Positions 25,709-33,632 of a stretch of 64,000 nt of DNA are shown one piece after another. The position numbers and the translations under genes were made by a program. Below the pieces are notes generated by a model. It was not told the origin of the DNA and did not search any database. It saw only the letters and a list, made by a program, of their open reading frames with translations. Source of the stretch: Lentzea flava. GTDB lineage: Bacteria; Actinomycetota; Actinomycetes; Mycobacteriales; Pseudonocardiaceae. Each line of letters starts with the position of its first letter. The first letter of the stretch is position 1. Where the stretch lies: NCBI RefSeq assembly GCF_014648475.1, contig NZ_BMRE01000006.1, positions 124,001 to 188,000 on the forward strand. Reading direction: 5' to 3'.

Positions 25709-27070
25709 GTGAACTGGCAACCACCGGGTGAGGAACAGGGCTCCGGCCCGCAGTACGTCGACTCGCAGACGGCCTACCTCGACCCGCAGCAGTCCGGTCC
25801 GCAGCACGTCAGCGGCGGTCAATCAGGTCCGTACAGCGTGGGCGGCCCCCAGGGGGACCCGTATCAGGTCCCCGGCAACGCCTCAGGCCCCTACCAGGTG
25901 CCCGGCAGCGCGTCCGGTCCGTACCCGGTGCCCGGCAACGCCTCCGGTCCCTACCCGGTGCCCGGTTCGCAGTCCGGCGCGTACTCGGTGGACGGCTCCG
26001 GCCCGTACCAGGTGGGCGGCGGCCAATCGGGTGCTCATTCGGTCGGTGGCGGGCAGTCCGGACCTCACCACCTGCCGCAGAGCACGGCCCAGTACGGCCA
26101 GTTCGCGGGTTCGCAGTTCCCGAACAACTTCCCGCAGCAGCCGTACCGCTCGCAGGCGCAGGAAGTCTCGTCGCAGCAGCTGATCAAGAAGGAGAAGCGC
26201 CCGCCGGCGTCCGGCTGGCGCAAGTCGCTGCACGCGGTGACCGGTGGTGTGGTCAACCTCGGTGAGAGCCCCGCCGACATCCGCCGCCGTGAGCTGATCG
26301 CGCGGATCAACCAGCCGCTGCGCGGCTGCTACAAGATCGCGATGCTGTCGCTCAAGGGCGGCGTCGGCAAGACCACGACGACGACCACGCTGGGCTCGAC
26401 GTTCTCGTCGCTGCGCGGCGACAGGGTGATCGCGGTCGACGCGAACCCCGACCGCGGCACGCTGGCGTTGAAGATCCCGCGGGAGACCACGGCGACCGTC
26501 CGGCACCTGCTGCGCGACGCCTCGCGGATCACCCGCTACAGCGACGTGCGCGCGTACACCTCGCAGTCGCCCGCGCGCCTGGAGGTGCTGGCGTCCGAGC
26601 AGGACCCGGCCGTGTCGGAGGCGTTCAGCGAGGACGACTACCGGCGCACGGTGGCGCTGCTCGAGCACTTCTACAACATCGTGCTCACCGACTGCGGCAC
26701 CGGCCTGATGCACTCCGCGATGAAGGGCGTGCTGGACGAGGCCGACCAGCTCGTGCTGGTGTCGTCCGGCTCGGTCGACGGCGCGCAGACCTCGGCGGCG
26801 ACGCTGGACTGGCTGGAGGCGCACGGCTACCGCGACCTGGTCGCGAAGTCCGTCTGCGTGATCAACTCGGTGCGCCCGAAGTCGGGCAAGGTCGACCTCG
26901 ACAAGCTCGCCGCGCACTTCCAGCAGCGGTGCCGGGCCGTCGTCCGCCTGCCGTTCGACGAGCACCTCGAAGAAGGCGCGGAGATCGCGCTGGACCGGCT
27001 CGCACCGGAGACCCGGCTGGCGCTGCTGGAACTCGGCGCGGTGGTCGCGGACGACTTCCCCAACGCGTGA
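25709..27070 (+). CDS. MinD/ParA-family ATPase with repetitive Gly-Pro-Tyr N-terminus
   Basis: 453 residues in two parts. Residues ~1-150 are low-complexity Ser/Gly/Pro/Tyr/Gln with a ten-residue repeat (GPYQVPGNAS, GPYPVPGNAS and variants). Residues ~205-450 are a P-loop ATPase: AMLSLKGGVGKTTTTTTLGS (deviant Walker A), VIAVDANPDRGTLALKIP, and NIVLTDCGTGLMHSAMKGVL (Walker B). Similar proteins occur near type VII secretion loci and in mycobacteria behind ccsA, as here; they may position membrane machinery, but the role is unproven. GTG 25709 has GGGAGGG nine bases upstream. A strong terminator follows the stop. Confidence 0.85.
   Translation: MNWQPPGEEQGSGPQYVDSQTAYLDPQQSGPQHVSGGQSGPYSVGGPQGDPYQVPGNASGPYQVPGSASGPYPVPGNASGPYPVPGSQSGAYSVDGSGPYQVGGGQSGAHSVGGGQSGPHHLPQSTAQYGQFAGSQFPNNFPQQPYRSQAQEVSSQQLIKKEKRPPASGWRKSLHAVTGGVVNLGESPADIRRRELIARINQPLRGCYKIAMLSLKGGVGKTTTTTTLGSTFSSLRGDRVIAVDANPDRGTLALKIPRETTATVRHLLRDASRITRYSDVRAYTSQSPARLEVLASEQDPAVSEAFSEDDYRRTVALLEHFYNIVLTDCGTGLMHSAMKGVLDEADQLVLVSSGSVDGAQTSAATLDWLEAHGYRDLVAKSVCVINSVRPKSGKVDLDKLAAHFQQRCRAVVRLPFDEHLEEGAEIALDRLAPETRLALLELGAVVADDFPNA
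25818..26055 (+). repeat. Tandem 30-base coding repeat in the ParA-like gene
   Basis: Imperfect repeats of about 30 bases encode GPYxVPGxxS units (GPYQVPGNAS, GPYPVPGNAS, GPYPVPGSQS) and shorter GPYQVGGGQS variants. Unit number is likely to vary between strains by slippage. Confidence 0.7.
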
Positions 27071-27091
27071 CCGGGTGGTTCTGACACGACG

Positions 27092-27124
27092 AAAGGGGCC
27101 CTGGGGACAGGGCCCCTTTTTCGT
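27092..27124. terminator. Strong bidirectional intrinsic terminator
   Basis: AAAGGGGCCCTG pairs with CAGGGCCCCTTT around a four-base loop, followed by T-rich sequence on the plus strand and with an A-run upstream that acts as the T-run on the minus strand. It separates the convergent ParA-like gene and the small membrane-protein gene. Confidence 0.9.
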
Positions 27125-27292
27125 TCACTCGTCGCGTTTGCGCTGCTCGTCGAGCTTGCGCAGGAACTCCGGGTCGTCGTCGGGTGCGATCACTTTGCGG
27201 CCCGGGGTGTACTCCGAATGCTGCGGGGCGAAGGCTCGCCACACCAGCACAGCCACGGTGAGCGCACCGATCACCGCCAGCAGGTAGATCAT
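27125..27292 (-). CDS. Small single-pass membrane protein
   Basis: 55 residues. One transmembrane helix (MIYLLAVIGALTVAVLVWRAF) followed by a charged cytoplasmic tail with YTPGRKVIAPDDDPEFLRKL. ATG 27292 is chosen because GGGAGG lies ten bases upstream; a longer frame from GTG 27316 adds eight residues without a ribosome site. The family is a common actinobacterial hypothetical; its role is unknown. It ends at the shared terminator. Confidence 0.65.
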   Translation of the reverse strand: MIYLLAVIGALTVAVLVWRAFAPQHSEYTPGRKVIAPDDDPEFLRKLDEQRKRDE

Positions 27293-27349
27293 CTGGTCGC
27301 CACCTCCCTTTGCCACGAGATTACCCGCGGCCCAGGGATAACTACGGTT

Positions 27350-27556
27350 TCAGTGGCGGACGGGTTCAGTCGCCTCGGTGGTGAGCTCCGACAGCAGAGC
27401 CTTCACCTCGGTCTCACGGAACCTGCGATGTCCTCCAGGGGTGCGAATCGAACCGATGCGACCTGCGGTGGCCCATCGGGTCACGGTCTTCGGGTCGACC
27501 CGGAACAGATTGGCGACTTCCCCAGGCGTCAAGAGCCGCTCGGTGGCTGCAGTCAC
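27350..27556 (-). CDS. bldC: BldC-type MerR-like DNA-binding protein
   Basis: 68 residues, one winged-helix MerR-like DNA-binding domain without an effector domain: LLTPGEVANLFRVDPKTVTR is the helix-turn-helix and GRIGSIRTPGGHRRFRETEV the wing. In Streptomyces BldC binds head-to-tail oligomers on promoters and delays development. The sequence is close to complete identity with that family in the core. It is on the minus strand, separated by ~160 bases from the divergent Lrp gene, and upstream of the small membrane-protein gene. Confidence 0.9.
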   Translation of the reverse strand: MTAATERLLTPGEVANLFRVDPKTVTRWATAGRIGSIRTPGGHRRFRETEVKALLSELTTEATEPVRH

Positions 27557-27705
27557 TCGTCCTCCTCAGATCAGACGTTCCGGTCTGATCGTGGCACTTG
27601 ACCCATCAGGTACTCGAACGCTTGTTTTTTGGTAAAGAGGTAGTAAGGGACGCAGGGGGCGAACCGGACATGTGACCGGGACGACCCCGGAGCACACCGT
27701 GGGCA

Positions 27706-27711
27706 TAGGGT
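27706..27711 (+). promoter_or_regulatory. -10 element for the Lrp-family gene
   Basis: TAGGGT, seven bases, then GTG 27719: leaderless promoter. It decides between GTG 27710 and GTG 27719. Confidence 0.5.
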
Positions 27712-27718
27712 GTCGCGG

Positions 27719-28183
27719 GTGGATGCTCTTGATCGCCAGATCATCGCCGCACTGCGCGCCAACGGCCGGGCCACGTACGCCGAGCTCGGCAGGCAGGTCG
27801 GCCTGTCCGCCTCCGCCGTGCACGAACGCGTCGGCAAGCTCGAGTCCAGCGGCGTGATCGTCGGGTATCACGCGGTCGTCGATCCCAGCGCGGTCGGCCT
27901 GGGCGTGACCGCGCTGATCGGCATTCATCCCACCGACGTCGCGGACGACAACGAGGTCGCGGACGCGCTGAGCGAGCTCATCGAGGTCGAGTCCTGCTAC
28001 CGGGTGGCGGGCGACGAGTCGTTCATCGTGAAGGTCCGCGTGGCCACGGTGGACGACCTGGAGCGCTCTCTCGGGCGGCTGCGGCGCATCCCCGGTGTGG
28101 CCCGCACGCGCACGACCGTGGTGCTGTCCACGCGCTTCGAGGGGCGGCCGAACACCGGTGACGAAGAGGGCGACGTAACCTGA
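27719..28183 (+). CDS. Lrp/AsnC-family transcriptional regulator
   Basis: ~154 residues. The N-terminal helix-turn-helix is LDRQIIAALRANGRATYAEL followed by VGLSASAVHERVGKLESSGV; the C-terminal RAM domain (ligand binding and octamer assembly) runs from GYHAVVDPSAVGLGVTALIG to the end with ELIEVESCYRVAGDESFIVK. These proteins sense amino acids. The neighbouring gene cluster includes a cysteine-desulfhydrase-like enzyme (28484), a plausible but unproven target. The start GTG 27719 fits a leaderless promoter. Confidence 0.88.
   Translation: MDALDRQIIAALRANGRATYAELGRQVGLSASAVHERVGKLESSGVIVGYHAVVDPSAVGLGVTALIGIHPTDVADDNEVADALSELIEVESCYRVAGDESFIVKVRVATVDDLERSLGRLRRIPGVARTRTTVVLSTRFEGRPNTGDEEGDVT
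28176..28181 (+). promoter_or_regulatory. -10 element for the DUF4229 gene
   Basis: TAACCT lies inside the last codons of the Lrp gene, six bases before GTG 28188, giving the small gene its own leaderless promoter. Confidence 0.45.
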
Positions 28184-28187
28184 ACGG

Positions 28188-28457
28188 GTGCTCGCTCGAG
28201 ATGTGACGCTTTACGTTCTCGCCCGCCTCGGTCTCGTCGCGGTGGTGACGGGCGCGCTCATGCTGTTCAAGGTTCCGCTGCTGCCCGCGCTGGCCGTCGG
28301 CGTGGTCGTGGCGCTGCCTGCCTCGCTGTTCATCTTCAAGGGGCTGCGCCAGCGCGTGGCGGTCGGCCTGAACGAGCGTCAGGCCGCGCGGCAGGCGGAG
28401 CGGGACAAGCTGCGCGCCGAACTGCGTGGTGACGAAGGTCCTCTCACCCAGGCGTAG
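28188..28457 (+). CDS. DUF4229-type small membrane protein
   Basis: 89 residues: two transmembrane helices ([20 protein letters not shown] and [20 protein letters not shown]) followed by a charged coiled tail, [20 protein letters not shown]. This is the DUF4229 pattern, widespread in actinobacteria and of unknown function. The gene follows the Lrp regulator by four bases and may also have its own promoter. Confidence 0.82.
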   Translation: MLARDVTLYVLARLGLVAVVTGALMLFKVPLLPALAVGVVVALPASLFIFKGLRQRVAVGLNERQAARQAERDKLRAELRGDEGPLTQA

Positions 28458-28471
28458 GACGTCTGCGCGGT

Positions 28472-28477
28472 TATCGT
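28472..28477 (+). promoter_or_regulatory. -10 element for the cysteine-desulfhydrase-like gene
   Basis: TATCGT, six bases, then GTG 28484: leaderless promoter pattern. Confidence 0.5.
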
Positions 28478-28483
28478 GCCGCT

Positions 28484-29572
28484 GTGAGTACCTCCGTTGA
28501 CCGTTGTTGCAGCAGGACCAGGCACTGGGTGTGCGAGGCCGTCGGGATCATCGAGGCGGACGCGAACCGCAGCGCGGACACCCACCTGCTGCGCTATCCG
28601 CTGCCGCTCGACTGGGGCATCGACCTCTACCTGAAGGACGAGTCGACCCACCCCACCGGCTCGTTGAAGCACCGGCTGGCGCGGTCGCTGTTCCTCTACG
28701 CGATCTGCAACGGCTGGATCACCGGCGGCACGCCCGTGATCGAGGCGTCGTCCGGGTCGACGGCGGTCTCCGAGGCGTACTTCGCGCGGCTGCTGGGGCT
28801 GCCGTTCATCGCCGTGATGCCCCGCTCGACCTCGGCCGAGAAGGTCGCGCTGATCGAGCGGCAGGGCGGGAAGTGCCACTTCGTCGACGAGCCGTCGGCG
28901 ATCTACGACGAGTCGCGGCGGCTGGCGAGTGAGCTCGGCGGCCACTTCATGGACCAGTTCACGCACGCCGAGCGCGCGACGGACTGGCGTGGCAACAACA
29001 ACATCGCCGAGTCGATCTTCGACCAGATGAAGCTGGAGCCGTCGCCGGAGCCGGACTGGATCGTCGTCGGGGCGGGCACGGGCGGCACGTCGGCCACGAT
29101 CGGCCGGTACATCCACTACCAGAAGCTGACCACGCGCCTGGCCGTCGTGGACCCCGAGTTCTCGGTGTTCTTCGACGCGTGGCGGGACAGCGCGCCGGAG
29201 CTGGTCGGCACGCGCGGCTCGCGGATCGAGGGCATCGGCCGTCCGCGGGTGGAGCCGTCGTTCGTCGGCCAGGTGATCGACCGCATGATCAAGGTGCCGG
29301 ACGCGGCGTCCGTGGCGACCATCCGGTACGTGGAGGAGCTGCTCGGGCGGCGGGTCGGTGGTTCGACCGGAACAAATCTCTGGGGAGCGTTCCAGATCGT
29401 CGCCGAGATGCGGCAGTCTCGCACGCGCGGAAGCGTGGTGACTCTGCTTTGTGACGGTGGCGAGCGTTACGCGAACACCTACTACGACGACTCATGGGTA
29501 TCCGCACAAGGCATGGACCTCGACCCGTGCCTGGAACGCCTGAACAACTTCCACCGCACGGGGAACTGGTGA
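28484..29572 (+). CDS. PLP-dependent cysteine synthase-family enzyme (Cds1-like cysteine desulfhydrase)
   Basis: 362 residues, fold-type II PLP enzyme. The PLP lysine is in [20 protein letters not shown], the phosphate loop is [14 protein letters not shown] and the substrate loop is [20 protein letters not shown]. It resembles the mycobacterial Cds1 (Rv3684), which breaks L-cysteine into sulfide, pyruvate and ammonia and helps protect against oxidative stress; other members are called cysteine synthase. The N-terminus has a Cys-rich [16 protein letters not shown] segment that might bind a metal or be redox-active. It stands alone between leaderless promoter and the secretion cassette. Confidence 0.82.
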   Translation: MSTSVDRCCSRTRHWVCEAVGIIEADANRSADTHLLRYPLPLDWGIDLYLKDESTHPTGSLKHRLARSLFLYAICNGWITGGTPVIEASSGSTAVSEAYFARLLGLPFIAVMPRSTSAEKVALIERQGGKCHFVDEPSAIYDESRRLASELGGHFMDQFTHAERATDWRGNNNIAESIFDQMKLEPSPEPDWIVVGAGTGGTSATIGRYIHYQKLTTRLAVVDPEFSVFFDAWRDSAPELVGTRGSRIEGIGRPRVEPSFVGQVIDRMIKVPDAASVATIRYVEELLGRRVGGSTGTNLWGAFQIVAEMRQSRTRGSVVTLLCDGGERYANTYYDDSWVSAQGMDLDPCLERLNNFHRTGNW

Positions 29573-29626
29573 CGAGAGTTGTGCGTCACAGCGTGACCTG
29601 AGCACTCGAGTCCGCAGGGGGGACCC

Positions 29627-29932
29627 GTGTCGTCGCTGTCCACCGACGCAGCTGAGCTGCGCGCATACGCCGAGTATCTGCGCACGGAGGCGCAGGAGTT
29701 CGAGACGATCCGCAAGTACGTCCACGCCACGGCGTGCGACAAGGCGGGCTTCACGGGCCTGCTGGCGTTGCTGCAACCGGGCGTGGACGTCGTGCGCGCG
29801 CTGTTCGACGAGACGCTCGACTTCGGCAAGTCGAAGCTGGAGGGCGCGGCGTCGGCGGTGGACGCGACGGCGCAGGTCTACGAGGCCGTCGACAGGGCCC
29901 AGATGACGATGTTCGAGGGGATCCTGAAGTGA
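29627..29932 (+). CDS. WXG100-like type VII secretion target (DUF2580/ESX-1-associated type)
   Basis: 101 residues, two long helices around a central AGFTGLLALLQPGVDVV turn, all-alpha and without a signal peptide, as expected of an ESX/type VII secreted helical hairpin. The canonical W-x-G is replaced by F-T-G. The C-terminal helix is charged (SAVDATAQVYEAVDRAQMTM). It overlaps the next gene by four bases, so both are made together, and the two proteins probably form the heterodimer that is recognised for export. No type VII machinery gene is in the window. Confidence 0.78.
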   Translation: MSSLSTDAAELRAYAEYLRTEAQEFETIRKYVHATACDKAGFTGLLALLQPGVDVVRALFDETLDFGKSKLEGAASAVDATAQVYEAVDRAQMTMFEGILK

Positions 29933-32900
29933 CGACCGCGTACCACGACCCGCGCCCGGTCGCGGCGTCGCTGAAGCAGCCCGAGATCGACAGAGCCTCG
30001 CTGAACGACGTCCTGGCCGACCAGGGCTGGGGCGTCCAGGCGGTGAACTGGGTCTTCGAGGCCGTGACCGGCGAGTCGCTGGTCGCCACGATCATCACGC
30101 CGATCACCGGCGACTGGTCGAAGATCCGCGCCGACGGCGATGCGTGGCGCATGGTCGGCAACGCGATGAACGACGTCTCGTACAACCTGACCGACGCCGT
30201 CGGCAAGGTGCGCGACCACTGGGACGGCGACGCGGCCAAAGCCCACGAGCGCTACATCGCCCTGGGCTGGAAGGCCGCCCTGTTCGCCGAGATGGGCGTC
30301 GCCCAGCTCATCGCCAAGGGCTTCGACACCGTCGCGTCCGGCGCAGAGGCCCTGGGCAAGCAGGCCGCGCGGTTGCTCGACTACCTGGTCAACAAGCTGC
30401 TCGAGGCCGCGGCCACCGTCTGGATCCCCCTGGCCGGCTGGATCAAGGCCGCCGAGATGGTCTGGAACGCGTACCAGATCTACCGCCGCGTCATGGACAT
30501 CATCGACACGGTCCAGAAGCTCATCTCGGACGTGAAGGCCCTGTTCGACGCCGTGGGCCGCGTCTTCTCGGCCATCGGCAAGCTGAAGGACGCCGACTCG
30601 CTGGCCGAGGCCATGAACGCCACCCAGGAGGTGGCGGAAGCGGGCCGCGACGTCCGCAACGCGGTCAACGACATCCACGACGACATGACGTCCATCAAGG
30701 ACTCGGCGACCGAAATCGCGGACCGAGGCCGCGACATCGGCTCCCACGTCCGCGAGGTCTACACCCCGCCAGGCGGCGCCGACGGCACCAAACCGGCCGC
30801 CGTCACCGCCGTGGCACCCGGCGGCGCCCCGGTCTCCGCCCCGCCGCCCGTGCACGGCGGCCCCGACGCGCCCGCCACCCACACCGCCACCGCCGCGGGC
30901 CCCTCGGTGTCCGCACCGCCCACGCTCGGCTCCGGTTCCGGCGGCTCTGGTGGTGTGCCCACGGGTGGCGGTCACGGCGGTCCAGGCGGCGTGCCGACCG
31001 GCGGCCACGGCGCCCCACCGCCTCGCCCGGACACCACGCACACCGCAGGCGCGGCCCCGGCAGCCGCCCCACCGGCGCAGCACGCGACCCCGGTCGGCGG
31101 CGCGATGCCGATGGGCGCACCCCCGATGGCCGGTGGCGGCGGCGGTGACTCCACCCGCAGCTCCGGCTCGCGGCCGGGCTCGTCCGCGGGCTCGGCCTGG
31201 CCCACCTCCGGCTCCGGCACGCCGTCAGGCCAGGTCAAGCCACCGGCGAGCGGCCTCCCGACGCCTCCCGGACACACCGGCCTTCCGACGCCTCCCGGCT
31301 CCGGCGCGGGTTCCCGCCCAGGTGGCCTGCCCACGCCGCCGTCCGGCACGGGTTCGGGCTCGGCGCCGGGCACGGCGGGTTCGCACCCGACACCGGGTTC
31401 GTCGGGTTCGCACCCGACACCAGGCGCCGCCGGTTCGCACCCGACGCCGGGTTCTGCGGGTTCGCATCCGACGCCGGGCACCGCCGGATCGCACGCGACG
31501 CCGGGTTCCGGCTCAGGCAGCGGCCTGCCCACGCCTCCGAACTCGGGCGCCCACCCGACGCCGGGTGGTTCGGGCGGCCTGCCCACTCCTCCCGGCCACC
31601 CGAGTGCGAGCTCGGGCACGGCGACGGCTCCCGCGCCCTCAGGCACGGGCAGCGGCCTCCCGACCCCGCCCGGACATGCGACCCCGAACTCCGGTGGCAC
31701 CTTGCCGTCGCCTCCCGGACACGAGAGCCCGAGCAGCGGCGGTGGTTTGCCGTCGCCGCCCGGACACCCGACGCCGAGTTCTGGCGGCGGTCTTCCCTCG
31801 CCCCCTGGACACCCGAGCCCGAGCGCGGGTGGCGGCCTGCCGTCGCCTCCTGGGCACCCGAGCCCGAGCGCGGGCGGCGGCTTGCCTTCGCCTCCTGGAC
31901 ACGAGAGCCCGAGCAGCGGCGGTGGTTTGCCGTCGCCGCCCGGACACCCGAGCCCGAGCACGGGCGACCACTCGACGCCCAACGGTTCAGGCGGCTCGGC
32001 ACCGCACGACCCGTCCACGCCGCGTCCCCACGAGGGCTCCACGTCGACCGAAACACGGCCGCACGACACCACACCCAACGGCGCGACGGACACCAAGCCG
32101 CACGACGCACCGGACGGCACCAAGCCGCACGACGCGGACGACAAGCCCCACGGCGACGACAAGCCCCACGGCGACGACAAGCCTCACGACGGCACGGGTC
32201 ACGACGACAAGGCCCACGACACCGACACCAGCGACGCCGACGGCACCAAGCCGCACGACGACCACCCGGACACCACCCCGGCCGACCACCCCACCGAGCA
32301 CGACACGGACCCGAAGCACGACTCCGACGCGCCCAGCGGCCACGACGGCCAAGGCGGCGACGGCAACGGCGGCGACGACACGCCCCGCTCGCCGAAGGGC
32401 CACGACCTCACCCCGGCCTTCGACCACGCGGCCATGGCGGCGTCGGGCGACGGCTACAAGCACCAGCTCGAGCAGATCCTGCCGACCGAGGCCGAGCGCG
32501 AGCGGTACGTCGAGCTGAGCAAGAAGCTGTCCACCGAGCTCAGCCCCAGCGAGGCCCAGCACGTGGCCGACGTCCGCAACCAGATCAAGGTGGGCTCCGG
32601 CGACCTCGTCACCAAGGTGCTGCACCAGAACGCGGTCGACGGCTACCTCAAGACCCACGAGGACCCCACCTCGGAGGCCGCGCGCCGGCAGGGGACGGTG
32701 GCCGGCAGCATCGCCAGGGCCGAGGACGTCCACGACATCAACACACCGATGGGGCTGCGGGAGGGCCTGGCGCTGGACGACAAGGGCGAGGGCTGGACGC
32801 CGATCAAGGACAAGGCCGACTCCGCGATGCAGCTCCGCTACCACATGACCGACGACCAGGCCAGGACCGCGACCATCCCCTACGGTGGTCCGGAGAAGTC

Positions 32901-33237
32901 GGATCGCGACTTCAGCCAGCCGCCGACGCCCGGCCAGGAGCACCGCGAGTACCAGAGCCAGCAGGAGAAGGCGCACTACGACGCGGCTGCCAAGCAGATG
33001 GCGGACGCCGGTGGTGCCGCCGAGCCGAAGCGGGGGCGGGACCCGTTCACCGGTACCGGGTCGACCGGTGGCGGTGTGCCGGAGTGGGTCGCCAAGCCCG
33101 CCGACCTGCCGGACCGCGCGGAGATCTGGGAGGTTCGGGACGGCAAGGAGCGCCTGCACGCCGTGTACGAGAAGGGGCTCGGCTGGTACCAGCTCAAGGA
33201 GGATGAGTCGGCGTGGTCACCCACACCCGTGAAGTGA
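29929..33237 (+). CDS. Large type VII secretion effector, polymorphic-toxin-like, with Pro/Gly and His/Asp linkers
   Basis: 1102 residues. Residues ~1-280 are helical with a WDGDAAKAHERYIALGWKA segment (WXG-like turn) and a hydrophobic LEAAATVWIPLAGWIKAAEM stretch; residues ~280-690 are Pro/Gly/Ser/Thr linker with 9- and 15-residue tandem repeats (GSHPTPGSS, GGGLPSPPGHPSPSS); ~690-825 are His/Asp/Lys-rich (KPHGDDKPHGDD); ~895-1102 form a compact C-terminal domain with SIARAEDV, FTGTG, EIW and GLGWY. That last domain is repeated in the product of 33629-34600, so it is probably the effector domain. The family of the C-terminal domain is not recognised and no activity is assigned. GTG 29929 overlaps the WXG gene; the end overlaps the next gene by 25 bases (or 4). 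Confidence 0.8.
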   Translation: MTTAYHDPRPVAASLKQPEIDRASLNDVLADQGWGVQAVNWVFEAVTGESLVATIITPITGDWSKIRADGDAWRMVGNAMNDVSYNLTDAVGKVRDHWDGDAAKAHERYIALGWKAALFAEMGVAQLIAKGFDTVASGAEALGKQAARLLDYLVNKLLEAAATVWIPLAGWIKAAEMVWNAYQIYRRVMDIIDTVQKLISDVKALFDAVGRVFSAIGKLKDADSLAEAMNATQEVAEAGRDVRNAVNDIHDDMTSIKDSATEIADRGRDIGSHVREVYTPPGGADGTKPAAVTAVAPGGAPVSAPPPVHGGPDAPATHTATAAGPSVSAPPTLGSGSGGSGGVPTGGGHGGPGGVPTGGHGAPPPRPDTTHTAGAAPAAAPPAQHATPVGGAMPMGAPPMAGGGGGDSTRSSGSRPGSSAGSAWPTSGSGTPSGQVKPPASGLPTPPGHTGLPTPPGSGAGSRPGGLPTPPSGTGSGSAPGTAGSHPTPGSSGSHPTPGAAGSHPTPGSAGSHPTPGTAGSHATPGSGSGSGLPTPPNSGAHPTPGGSGGLPTPPGHPSASSGTATAPAPSGTGSGLPTPPGHATPNSGGTLPSPPGHESPSSGGGLPSPPGHPTPSSGGGLPSPPGHPSPSAGGGLPSPPGHPSPSAGGGLPSPPGHESPSSGGGLPSPPGHPSPSTGDHSTPNGSGGSAPHDPSTPRPHEGSTSTETRPHDTTPNGATDTKPHDAPDGTKPHDADDKPHGDDKPHGDDKPHDGTGHDDKAHDTDTSDADGTKPHDDHPDTTPADHPTEHDTDPKHDSDAPSGHDGQGGDGNGGDDTPRSPKGHDLTPAFDHAAMAASGDGYKHQLEQILPTEAERERYVELSKKLSTELSPSEAQHVADVRNQIKVGSGDLVTKVLHQNAVDGYLKTHEDPTSEAARRQGTVAGSIARAEDVHDINTPMGLREGLALDDKGEGWTPIKDKADSAMQLRYHMTDDQARTATIPYGGPEKSDRDFSQPPTPGQEHREYQSQQEKAHYDAAAKQMADAGGAAEPKRGRDPFTGTGSTGGGVPEWVAKPADLPDRAEIWEVRDGKERLHAVYEKGLGWYQLKEDESAWSPTPVK
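31378..31512 (+). repeat. Five tandem 27-base coding repeats
   Basis: Each unit encodes GSHPTPGxx; five units in a row inside the effector linker, with mostly synonymous or conservative differences. Confidence 0.8.
31693..31968 (+). repeat. Six tandem 45-base coding repeats
   Basis: Units encode GGGLPSPPGHxSPSx. Two units share an identical stretch of nearly 50 bases (31723 and 31903 regions), pointing to recent duplication or gene conversion. Confidence 0.8.
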
Positions 33238-33632
33238 TCGAGTACCGGGGCGAGGTCTACTACGCGGGCACGGTCGAGGGGGACAGGATCTGGATCGTCA
33301 AGATCCCCGGTGAGACCTACTCGACCGACGAGGGCTTCGAGCACCGGCAGGAGCTGCGCCTCAAGCAGGTGCCGATCGCGGAGCTCGACGCGTGGTACCG
33401 CGACGAGATGACGGCCAAGTGGCATGGCCAGCCGTTTGTCGTGCATCCGAACCGCGACGGCACGATGGGCGCCGACTACGTCGGGCCGTCGCAGGTCTGG
33501 GCCGAGGACAACGGGCTGGAAGGCGACCCCTACAACGGCTTCCACAAGATCCTCGACGCCGACGAGCTCGAGGACGTGCAGGTCGACCGCACCGACTACC
33601 TGGCGCGGTGGAAGGAGAAGAACCCGGGATGA
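33213..33632 (+). CDS. Small protein behind the effector, possible immunity protein
   Basis: 139 residues, acidic, no signal peptide or membrane helix, expected in the cytoplasm. It has two related segments: EYRGEVYYAGTVEGDRIWIV near the start and KWHGQPFVVHPNRDGTMGAD in the middle, each a [YFW]-[RH]-G-x-x-[YF] beta unit. The same two-unit pattern forms the C-terminal half of the next gene's product. Position directly behind the effector is that of an immunity gene in polymorphic toxin systems. GTG 33213 has AAGGAGG ten bases upstream; GTG 33234 would give a GTGA overlap like the other cassette junctions. An alternative view is that it is a split-off piece of the effector. Confidence 0.7.
   Translation: MVTHTREVIEYRGEVYYAGTVEGDRIWIVKIPGETYSTDEGFEHRQELRLKQVPIAELDAWYRDEMTAKWHGQPFVVHPNRDGTMGADYVGPSQVWAEDNGLEGDPYNGFHKILDADELEDVQVDRTDYLARWKEKNPG

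Noticed and set aside
28472..29626. Cysteine synthase proper (cysK/cysM)
   Set aside because: The length, N-terminus and substrate loop are closer to the Cds1-like desulfhydrase group; no cysE or sulfate genes nearby.
29878..31083. 401-codon minus-strand frame opposite the secretion effector
   Set aside because: Low-complexity shadow of the Pro/Gly-rich effector; no ribosome site and no recognisable protein.
31378..31968. Regularly spaced repeats resembling a CRISPR array
   Set aside because: Units are in frame, contiguous without unique spacers and encode Pro/Gly/Ser repeats of the effector linker.
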